DNA of 24,589 nt. Source: JADLEX01 sp964586775 (GTDB lineage Bacteria; Lernaellota; Lernaellaia; JACKCT01). Below are positions 7,413-13,421 of this stretch, piece after piece. The stretch lies in NCBI GenBank assembly GCA_964586775.1, contig CAZPJD010000096.1, forward strand, positions 1 through 24,589. The letters run 5' to 3'. A program made the position numbers and the translations under genes. The stretch's first letter is position 1, and the number at the start of each line of letters is the position of its first letter. The notes under the pieces were generated by a model. The model was not told the origin of the DNA, did no database searches, and saw only the letters and a list, made by a program, of their open reading frames with translations.

Positions 7413-8417
7413 GTGATCGTATTTCGTGTCAGCGCCGGGCCGAAATCCGGTCTTCGGCGATGGTGGCGGTGCGTGCCGCTGGCCGCGGTCGCCCGGGAGA
7501 TGGGCGTCGAGTCCCGATTCGTGGTCGCGGGCACGCTGCCCGATGGTGCGTCACGCGTCGATTTTGCCGTGACCACCTCGGGTGCGGCGGGCGTCGAGGC
7601 CGTAGACGAGCTCGCCGCGCTCGCGCAAAGCGAAGACGCCGTGATTGTGGACGACGCGGATTTCGGCGCGGTGGATGCGGCGCGGCTGCGCCATGCGCTC
7701 GGGCGCGTGCCGCTCGCCGTGATCGCCGATCGCAATCCCCCGTATGTCGCGGCGACCGCCTTCGTAAACCCCAACGCCGACGCCCCGCTCGCGGGCGCGG
7801 TGCAGACCGCCGAGGCGCGCCTGGTACTGGGGGCTCGCTTTGCGCCGATCCGCGCGGATCTTTCGCGCGCCCCGACGCCCGATCCGCCGCCCGAGGGCTC
7901 GCCGCCGCGTTTGCTGATCGCCGCGGGCGCGTACGCCGGCCTCGCCGCGTGGGAGCGCCTCGCGCTGCTCGTGGGGGGCGCGAAGTCCGAGTTTGAAATC
8001 GATGCCATTGCCGCGCCCGGCGATGGCGCCCGAACGGTGGCCGAGGCGCTCGCGCGCACGGGTCGTCCCGCGCGCGTGCTCACCGGCGAGGCGGGCGCGA
8101 TCGGGGCGATCTCTGGCGCGCAGGTCGCCGTTTGCGTCGCGCGTTGGACCGCGCTCGAACTCGCGTGCCGTGGCGTCCCCGCCCTCTACCCCAGCGACGA
8201 CCCGCATCTGCGCGCGATGGCCGAGATGGGTTGCGGATGGGTCTCGCCGGACGGCGAAACGGCCTCGCGCCTCGATCTGCTGCTCGCCGGCACGCGCGCC
8301 CGCGACCGCATGACGCAGCTCGGGCCGCGCTTCGTCGACGGAGGGGGAGCGGAACGGCTCTTCGAGAAACTCGCCAAGTACCTCGCTCTGCCGGTGAAGC
8401 CGCCGGATCGAAAATGA
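7413..8417 (+). CDS. PseG-like UDP-sugar hydrolase/GT-B family protein, degenerate active site
   Basis: A 334-residue protein whose layout fits PseG (the UDP-sugar hydrolase of pseudaminic acid synthesis) and related GT-B-fold proteins. The start IVFRVSAGPKSGLRRWWRCVPLA aligns residue by residue with the family N-terminal motif G-x-G-H-x-M-R-C. A VIVDDADF segment sits mid-protein, and WTALELACRGVPALYPSDDP sits near the C-terminus like the family sugar/nucleotide-binding loop. The Gly and His of the first motif are Arg15 and Arg16 here; the His is catalytic in PseG. It may therefore be inactive as a hydrolase or act as a transferase or regulator. GTG start, with AAGGGG about 10 nt upstream. 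Its stop overlaps the next start (ATGA). It is divergent from the SpsF-like gene across 94 nt, suggesting a shared control region. Confidence 0.7.
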   Translation: MIVFRVSAGPKSGLRRWWRCVPLAAVAREMGVESRFVVAGTLPDGASRVDFAVTTSGAAGVEAVDELAALAQSEDAVIVDDADFGAVDAARLRHALGRVPLAVIADRNPPYVAATAFVNPNADAPLAGAVQTAEARLVLGARFAPIRADLSRAPTPDPPPEGSPPRLLIAAGAYAGLAAWERLALLVGGAKSEFEIDAIAAPGDGARTVAEALARTGRPARVLTGEAGAIGAISGAQVAVCVARWTALELACRGVPALYPSDDPHLRAMAEMGCGWVSPDGETASRLDLLLAGTRARDRMTQLGPRFVDGGGAERLFEKLAKYLALPVKPPDRK

Positions 8418-9004
8418 ACGTCCCCGCCGCGACGTGGGCGCACCGGTTGCGCGCGCGCGTGCGCCTCGCGCTGGGCGGCGAGTCGCGGATCATCGAGTGG
8501 CGCGTCGTGCGCCCGGGCGAAGACACCGCGTCATGGGGCGAACCCGCACCGACGACGGAACCGCTCCGCGAACAAGCGATTCACCTGGCCGAGGATCTCG
8601 CCCGAGCGAAGCCGGGGCTCGCGGTCTTCGCCGGTCCCGCCCCCACGCGCTGGTACGACCTGATGGACGTGGTCGAAATCTTTCGCATCGCGGGCGCGGC
8701 GGTGTGGCTCGTGACGGGCCCCGAGGTGTTCAATCCCCAGTCCGCGCCGATCATCGCGTATCACTTCACCCGTATCCTCATCGCGCTCCCCGCGACGCCG
8801 GACGAAGACGACCTGCGCCGCATGCGTTTGCTGACCGGGCTGTGGCCGCGAGGGCCGGTGGACGCGCTGGTGACGACGCCCGCGAGCGCGGCGACGCGCC
8901 GCGAGTTGCTGGGCGTCGGCGTCGCACGCGTAATCGACGGCACGGCGATTCCGCGAGCGGGCACAATCGTTCGCGCGGAACTGCGCGTGGAACGGTCGGG
9001 GTGA
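8414..9004 (+). CDS. Conserved-looking protein of unknown function coupled to PseG-like gene
   Basis: A 196-residue soluble protein with no signal peptide or membrane segment. Its ATG overlaps the upstream stop as ATGA, so translation is coupled to the PseG-like gene and the two products probably act together. The middle reads as alternating strands and helices: GLAVFAGPAPT, DLMDVVEIFRIAGAAVWLVTGPEVF, RILIALPATPDEDDLRRM. This order is loosely like the first part of a radical-SAM TIM barrel (a GGEPT-like turn followed by a TNG-like strand). However, the CxxxCxxC cluster needed for that chemistry is absent; the protein has no cysteine in the expected place. I cannot assign a function. Longer in-frame upstream starts only run antisense-like through the previous gene in another frame. 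Confidence 0.7.
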   Translation: MNVPAATWAHRLRARVRLALGGESRIIEWRVVRPGEDTASWGEPAPTTEPLREQAIHLAEDLARAKPGLAVFAGPAPTRWYDLMDVVEIFRIAGAAVWLVTGPEVFNPQSAPIIAYHFTRILIALPATPDEDDLRRMRLLTGLWPRGPVDALVTTPASAATRRELLGVGVARVIDGTAIPRAGTIVRAELRVERSG

Positions 9005-9300
9005 ACCGCACAGCCGGGGGCGGGTGTGGCACAATCCCAATCGGCCAAGGGGCAACGGCGATTCCCCGCACGGGCACCCGTCTCGTCACCGGGTGTGCGG
9101 GGCCGCACCGGGTGGATCGAGGAAATGATGTCCGAACCTCCGGTTTCGCCGGACCCGACCTGATTTCGCCCGAGACGATGGAGCTGTCGCCCTCTCGGCG
9201 CTCGGCCGTCCGCCCGATAGGACAAGTCCATGCTGGTCACACCCGACGTCGAAGGGCGGCCCGAAGACCGCCCATCGTCGTAGGTCCGGGGAGCAGAGGA
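9005..9300. other. Intergenic stretch between convergent units
   Basis: This 296-nt gap lies between the end of the plus-strand PseG-like unit and the 3' end of the minus-strand Thr/Asp-rich protein gene. No gene is supported in it. It contains one strong GC-rich hairpin (listed separately). Nothing else recognisable was seen. Confidence 0.6.
9064..9102 (+). terminator. GC-rich hairpin after the PseG-like unit
   Basis: The arms CCCCGCA + CACCCG (9064-9070 and 9075-9080) pair perfectly with CGGGTG + TGCGGGG (9090-9102). This gives a 13-bp stem with a 4-nt bulge (CGGG) and a 9-nt loop. It starts 59 nt after the stop of the unknown protein gene. There is no T-tract on either side, so it is not a standard intrinsic terminator. 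It may act as a transcript-end stabiliser or Rho-linked stop between convergent units. Confidence 0.45.
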
Positions 9301-10425
9301 TCAGCAGCTACAGCCGCCGCACTCGCCGTCGTCGTCGCCGCCGCTGCCGCCGCCGAGGCCAAGTTGCTCGTCGTCGTCGGAATCGTCGTCGAGACCGGCG
9401 TCGTCATCCGCCGCGTCGTCATCCGCCGCGTCATCGTCGGAATCATCGTCCGCGGCATCGTCGTCGGTATCGTCGTCGGAATCGTCATCCGAGTCGTCGT
9501 CGGTATCGTCATCCGAGTCGTCGTCGGTGTCGTCGTCGGTGTCGTCATCACCACCGCCGGTGGTGGTTGTCGTCGAGCCGCCGGTCGTCGTGGTCACGGT
9601 CGTCGTAGTGGTCGAGGTGGTGGTGGTCGTCGTTGTCGTCGGTGCAGTTGTGGTCGTCGTGCTGGTCGTTGTGGCACCTGTCGTGGTCGTGGTGCTGGTC
9701 GTCGTGGTCGTGGACGTCGTTGTGGTCGTCGTGGTCGTCGTCGTCGATGCGGTTTCCGTGCAGGTGATAGCCCGCAGGAGATAATTCCCCGGCAAGGCGT
9801 AGACGCTGTCCAGCGCCCAAGTCGATCCGTTGTCGACCGACGCCCAGCTTCGGTTCACGTCGGTGGTCTCGTCGCGGGCGAGACTGATGAAATCGAGGAC
9901 CTGATCGAGCGCGACAGCGAAATCGCCGCTGGATCCCACCGCCACGGGCGTCGTCAATTCGATATCGTACCAGACGTCAAAGGTCGGGGGATCAAAGGGC
10001 CCTTCGCATGTGGCCAGCGGCGAACCCGTCGGACCGCCCGCGACGGTGGCGTCATAAACGCAGACGTAAAACGGGTTGGGATCGACGATTCCCCCACCGC
10101 TGCTGATGACCACGCGTACGCCGGTCAGCAACACGTCGCCGGGGGCGTCCGTCGCGGGGATGGTGAACACGGTGCCGAGCTGAATCATGTCCGAGAACCC
10201 GCCAATTTGGGCCTCGAACACCCCATCATCGTAGAAAAGTTCGTCCTCGCTCCCATCGCAGACGGCGGCCAGTGCCGGCCAGGCGTCGGTTTCGACGGCC
10301 TCGATCGGGGCCATCGGCCTGACGGGCCGAGCCGCCGAGGACAACGGAAAAAAACCCGCCGCCGCCAGCCCGACCACGAATATTCCCACGCAGAGCACCA
10401 CGGTTGCCACCGCGATCCGTTTCAT
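9301..10425 (-). CDS. Exported protein with Thr block, Asp linker and C-terminal Cys cluster
   Basis: A 374-residue exported protein. GGAGGG lies 7 nt before the ATG. Residues 1-23 are a hydrophobic export signal; no lipobox Cys. Residues ~50-222 look like a beta-sandwich domain (DVLLTGVRVVISSGGG, DVWYDIELTTPVAVGSSGDFAVAL, SYA/NYLLRAI-like strands) with cysteines at 56, 122, 140 and 222. Residues 227-289 are a mucin-like block of nearly pure Thr with scattered Ser, Gly, Ala, Pro and Val. Residues 293-353 are DDD[S/T/A] repeats of mainly four-residue period. The chain then passes through a Gly-rich segment (LGLGGGSGG) and ends DDDGECGGCSC. There is no C-terminal transmembrane helix or basic tail, so it is not a standard CTERM or LPXTG signal. 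I infer surface display through a spacer with a Cys-based anchor. Function of the folded domain unknown. Confidence 0.85.
   Translation of the reverse strand: MKRIAVATVVLCVGIFVVGLAAAGFFPLSSAARPVRPMAPIEAVETDAWPALAAVCDGSEDELFYDDGVFEAQIGGFSDMIQLGTVFTIPATDAPGDVLLTGVRVVISSGGGIVDPNPFYVCVYDATVAGGPTGSPLATCEGPFDPPTFDVWYDIELTTPVAVGSSGDFAVALDQVLDFISLARDETTDVNRSWASVDNGSTWALDSVYALPGNYLLRAITCTETASTTTTTTTTTTSTTTTTSTTTTTGATTTSTTTTTAPTTTTTTTTSTTTTTVTTTTGGSTTTTTGGGDDDTDDDTDDDSDDDTDDDSDDDSDDDTDDDAADDDSDDDAADDDAADDDAGLDDDSDDDEQLGLGGGSGGDDDGECGGCSC
9367..9549 (-). repeat. Asp-triplet coding repeat, Thr/Asp-rich protein
   Basis: This tract encodes residues ~293-353, mostly DDDS, DDDT and DDDA units of four residues, with a few five-residue DDDAA units. 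On the plus strand it reads as GTCGTC/ATCGTC trinucleotides with GAC/GAT codon mixing. It abuts the Thr-coding tract. Confidence 0.9.
9559..9747 (-). repeat. Threonine-run coding repeat
   Basis: This tract encodes residues 227-289, a block of Thr runs broken by single Ser, Gly-Ala, Ala-Pro, Val and Gly-Gly-Ser. Codons mix ACG, ACC and ACA, so the plus strand shows GGTCGTC-like trinucleotide stretches. Thr runs of this kind in exported bacterial proteins are often stiff, O-glycosylated spacers; glycosylation here is inference only. Confidence 0.88.
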
Positions 10426-10512
10426 TCCGTCACCCTCCGATGTCGCAAAGACATGAAGTAACGCCCGGTTCGACCGTCGAGGTCAACCGAACAAAGCGTA
10501 CACCAATGCGAT

Positions 10513-10535
10513 AGATCCCTATTATCAAGGGATCT
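10513..10535. promoter_or_regulatory. Perfect 8-bp inverted repeat between lysA and the Thr/Asp-protein gene
   Basis: AGATCCCT and AGGGATCT flank a 7-nt AT-rich spacer (ATTATCA), giving a perfect dyad in the 180-nt gap. The gap carries the 3' end of lysA and the upstream region of the exported protein gene, both on the minus strand. It could be a regulator-binding operator 88-110 nt upstream of that gene or a weak stem after lysA. There is no T-tract following on the minus strand. A clear promoter could not be fixed beside it. Confidence 0.45.
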
Positions 10536-10605
10536 GCTCAAAGTCGAGTGCCCGGAGAATGATGCCGGTCGGTCGGTTCGCCGACGCCCGGTCGCCGCAG
10601 GGAGA

Positions 10606-11862
10606 CTACACTTCAACGATCGGCAGCTCCGGTCCCACGAGATCCGCGAAGGTCTCGCGGCGGCGGACGACGGCGAAGTTCTCGCCCCTCACCAGCACCT
10701 CGGCGGCGCGCGGGCGCGAGTTGTAGTTGCTCGCCATGGCGAATCCGTAGGCCCCGGCGCTCATCACCGCGAGCAGCTCGCCGCGCTCCAGATCGTCCGG
10801 CATTTCGCGGTCGCGCGCCAGAAAGTCGCCGCTTTCGCACACCGGCCCCACCACGTCGGCCAGATGGCGCGGTGCGGCGGTTTCGCGCACCGGGCGAATC
10901 TCGTGGAAGCTGTCGTAAAGCGACGGGCGGATCAGGTCGTTCATCCCCGCGTCCACGATCAGAAAACGCTTGTCGCCCTGGCGCTTGCGATAGAGCAGCC
11001 GCGTCACCAGCACGCCCGCGTTGCCCACGATCACGCGCCCCGGCTCCATGACGAGCGTGAGGCCCAGGTGCGCGACGGTCTCGAGCACCGCCTTCGCGTA
11101 CTCGGTCGGGTGCGGTGGGGCCTCGTCGTCGTAGCTGATGCCGAGACCGCCGCCGATGTCGAGATACGCGATCGTGTGACCATCGGTGCGCAGGTCGCCG
11201 ATCAGCCGCTCCAGTCGCGACAGCGCGTCGCGGATCGGCGCGAGATCCGTGAGTTGGCTGCCGATGTGGCAGTCCACGCCCACGATGCGCAGGCTCCTCA
11301 TGGCCGCGGCGCGGGCGTAACTCTCGCGGGCGAGGTCGATGGCGATGCCGAACTTGCTCTCGCGAAGCCCCGTGGCGATGTACTTGTGCGTCTTCGGGTC
11401 CACGTCGGGGTTGACGCGCAGCGAGACCGGCGCGACCACGCCGAGCCGCGTCGCCGCGTCGGCCAGCGCCGCGAGCTCCTCGCTCGACTCGACGTTGAAC
11501 ATCAGGATGCCGGTACGCAGGGCGTATTCCAGTTCGTCGGCGGTCTTGCCCACGCCGGAATAGACGATCCGATCGGCGGGAATCCCCGCTTCGAGCGCGC
11601 GGTGGAGCTCGCCCCCGCTCACCACGTCGGCCCCGCACCCCATCAAGCCCAGCAGGCGCAGCACCGACAGGTTCGACAGCGCCTTGACCGAAAACGCGAT
11701 GACGTGCGGCACGTCGCGAAAGCCCTCGTGAAACGCCCGGTAATGGCGCGTCAGCGTCTCGTGCGAGTAGCAGTAAAACGGCGTGCCGATCGCGTCGGCG
11801 ATGGCTTCGAGCGCGACGTCCGCGCAGTGCAGACGCCCGTTGACGTATCGAAAGTCGTTCAC
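10606..11862 (-). CDS. lysA: Diaminopimelate decarboxylase
   Basis: A PLP enzyme that decarboxylates meso-diaminopimelate to L-lysine, the last step of lysine synthesis. The start is GTG at 11862, with GGAGA about 6 nt upstream; it overlaps the stop of the lptM-like gene as GTGA. Longer in-frame extensions run through that gene and are spurious. The 418-residue protein has all family motifs: PLP lysine Lys60 in AFSVKALSN, CHIGSQ with His199, LDIGGG (235-239), EPGR (273-276) for phosphate binding, DAGMNDLIRPSLY, VCESGDFLA with active-site Cys342, and AGAYGFAMASNYNSRP. Length and motif order are normal for group III decarboxylases. Coupled translation with the upstream lipoprotein matches the common lptM-lysA gene order. 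Confidence 0.97.
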   Translation of the reverse strand: MNDFRYVNGRLHCADVALEAIADAIGTPFYCYSHETLTRHYRAFHEGFRDVPHVIAFSVKALSNLSVLRLLGLMGCGADVVSGGELHRALEAGIPADRIVYSGVGKTADELEYALRTGILMFNVESSEELAALADAATRLGVVAPVSLRVNPDVDPKTHKYIATGLRESKFGIAIDLARESYARAAAMRSLRIVGVDCHIGSQLTDLAPIRDALSRLERLIGDLRTDGHTIAYLDIGGGLGISYDDEAPPHPTEYAKAVLETVAHLGLTLVMEPGRVIVGNAGVLVTRLLYRKRQGDKRFLIVDAGMNDLIRPSLYDSFHEIRPVRETAAPRHLADVVGPVCESGDFLARDREMPDDLERGELLAVMSAGAYGFAMASNYNSRPRAAEVLVRGENFAVVRRRETFADLVGPELPIVEV

Positions 11863-12290
11863 GGCTTCTCCGGATATCCGTCTTGCGGTTCTGGGGTGGG
11901 GCTCGGCGCTGGCGTCGGCGCGGGCGTGGGCGTCGCGGACTCGTCCGCCGCCTTCGCCTGCGGATCGAAGGGGCTCGCCTTGGCGGGGTCGTCCTTCGGC
12001 TCGCCCGATGTCCCGAGCAGCACGTCCGCGCCGATGGCGTCCTCGACGCGCGGCACGTCGGTCGGCTTTTTGCGGTCTTTGCGTCCGTAGAGATCGAGGA
12101 TGCGCTCGTCCTCGGGGTCTTCCTTTTCGGGCTGCGGGCCGAACTGCAGCACGCCGGACCCCGAACGCGGCTCGGGCCGCTCGTCCTTTTTCACCTCGGG
12201 GGGGATCGGCGGACCCTTGAGCCCGCACGAAACCGCCGACGCGGCGAGCAGCAACGCGATCAAGATGGCGACGGGTCGGGTGAAACGCAT
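11859..12290 (-). CDS. lptM: LptM-like small lipoprotein
   Basis: A 143-residue lipoprotein. The ATG at 12290 gives a clean signal peptide (MRFTRPVAILIALLLAASAVS) and a lipobox with Cys22; an upstream in-frame ATG at 12335 would add 15 unlikely residues. The sequence after the Cys, CGLKGPP.PP, is the signature of the LptM (YifL) lipoprotein family, which in Escherichia coli assists LptD maturation for LPS export. It also sits directly before lysA, as lptM/lppL genes often do. Only the first ~10 mature residues match. The rest is a long charged, low-complexity region ending in a Pro/Thr-rich tail (TPTPAPTPAPSPTPEP), far longer than the short E. coli protein. The gene name rests on the N-terminal motif and synteny. 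Confidence 0.75.
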   Translation of the reverse strand: MRFTRPVAILIALLLAASAVSCGLKGPPIPPEVKKDERPEPRSGSGVLQFGPQPEKEDPEDERILDLYGRKDRKKPTDVPRVEDAIGADVLLGTSGEPKDDPAKASPFDPQAKAADESATPTPAPTPAPSPTPEPQDGYPEKP

Positions 12291-12392
12291 CACGCGCGAA
12301 ATCCTCGAGCAAAACGCTGGGCCGAACGCGGGCATTAAACCCGAACGCGCATGGATTTCAAGGCGCGTCCCGAGCGCGTGGCGTTCGGCGGG

Positions 12393-13421
12393 TCACCAAC
12401 CCGGCTTGATGTGCAGGGCGGCCAGCGCGGCCAGCGCCCCCGCGCGCGCCTGGTCGCCGGGCGCGAGCAGCGCCTCGACCTGCTCCACCTTCTGCACCGT
12501 CGTGTAGGTATCCCACGGCACCAGCAGCAGCGGGATCTGCTCCTGCGACGCACGCGAAAGAATGTTCGACGGCGGCACCTGATTGTTCGTCAGCAGCACC
12601 GCCGACGCGCCCGACTCGATCGCGAGCAGGATCATGTCGCTGCGATCGCCGCTGGTGATAAAGAGCTTGCCCGGCCGCTCGAACAGCGGATCGCCCATCG
12701 CCGCGCTCACCGACATCGCGCCGATGAAGACGTTTTCGACGGCGCGCTCGAGGCCCGGTTCCCCCGCCACCACGCGCGCGAGCAGCCGCTCGACGAGAAA
12801 ACGCACCGACCGGCTCGCGAGTTGGGGGACGAAGGGCACCACGCCCCACAGGGGCATGTCGAGCTTCGCCAACTCGTCGCGGTGAAGCGACTCGAACTCC
12901 GCCGCGTCGGCGACCTTGTTGACGATGACGCCCGCGACGCGCGCGCCGTTGTCGGCCAGATAGCGGCGGATGAAATGCGCCTCGTCGAGGATCGTCGACT
13001 CCTGCCCGGTGAGCACGAGGACGAGTTCGCCGCCGGTGGCGCGCTGCATCGAAATGGGGTCGAGGAAGAGCGAGGTCGCGAAGGAAAAAACGGGGCCCGC
13101 CTCGACGAAGACCGCGTCGCGGCCCGCGCCTCCGCGCTCGATCATCTCGGCGAGGCGCGCGCCCACGGTGGTCTCGTCATACATGAAACGCAGTTTCGCG
13201 TGCTCGAATCCGATGGTGATGTCCTCGGGGTTGGTTTCGAGGGCCCACAGGTCGGCCATCGCCATGGCGTCGAAGTCCCACAGCCGCTTCTTTTTGTAGA
13301 GCAGCCGGTCGCCGACCGGTTTGACGTAGCCGCAGCGTCCGCCGAGCGACGCGGCGAGGGCGACAATCATGCTCGTCTTGCCGGCGCTTTTGGATGTGGA
13401 GGCGACGATGACGGTCTTCAT
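12393..13421 (-). CDS. BioD-like P-loop/DRTGG domain protein
   Basis: A 342-residue protein with two parts. Residues 1-~210 are a BioD-like P-loop NTPase (Walker A ASTSKSAGKTS at 8-17 with Lys15; GRCGYVKPVGD, VFVEAGP, LVLTGQ and GVIVNKV strands as in dethiobiotin synthetase-like domains). Residues ~230-325 are a DRTGG domain (NVFIGAMSVSAAM, PGKLFITSGDRSDMILLAIES, AVLLTNN). This two-domain order matches the N-terminal portion of long phosphotransacetylases, where it is regulatory, and stand-alone archaeal/bacterial proteins. The phosphotransacetylase catalytic domain is absent. Its ATG overlaps the stop of the ADP-forming acyl-CoA synthetase gene (ATGA). I infer it senses or regulates that acetyl-CoA/acetate step; the effector is unknown. 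Confidence 0.85.
   Translation of the reverse strand: MKTVIVASTSKSAGKTSMIVALAASLGGRCGYVKPVGDRLLYKKKRLWDFDAMAMADLWALETNPEDITIGFEHAKLRFMYDETTVGARLAEMIERGGAGRDAVFVEAGPVFSFATSLFLDPISMQRATGGELVLVLTGQESTILDEAHFIRRYLADNGARVAGVIVNKVADAAEFESLHRDELAKLDMPLWGVVPFVPQLASRSVRFLVERLLARVVAGEPGLERAVENVFIGAMSVSAAMGDPLFERPGKLFITSGDRSDMILLAIESGASAVLLTNNQVPPSNILSRASQEQIPLLLVPWDTYTTVQKVEQVEALLAPGDQARAGALAALAALHIKPGW

Noticed and set aside
9064..9102. The hairpin as a standard intrinsic terminator
   Set aside because: The stem is strong but there is no T-tract on either strand, so I list it only as a possible transcript-end structure.
9301..9330. Known CTERM or LPXTG sorting signal at the Cys-tail C-terminus
   Set aside because: No hydrophobic helix or Arg/Lys tail follows the Cys cluster; the stop codon comes at once.
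767..9747. GTCGTC-type tracts as CRISPR repeats or non-coding microsatellites
   Set aside because: They stay in frame inside long genes, have no spacers, and mix synonymous codons.
8434..10461. A 675-codon plus-strand frame covering the Thr/Asp repeats
   Set aside because: Its Val/Arg-rich translation is just the trinucleotide repeat read antisense; the minus frame has a signal peptide, RBS and a folded domain.
10606..12312. A long N-terminal extension of lysA
   Set aside because: It overlaps the lipoprotein gene in another frame; the GTG at 11862 has an RBS and gives the normal decarboxylase length.
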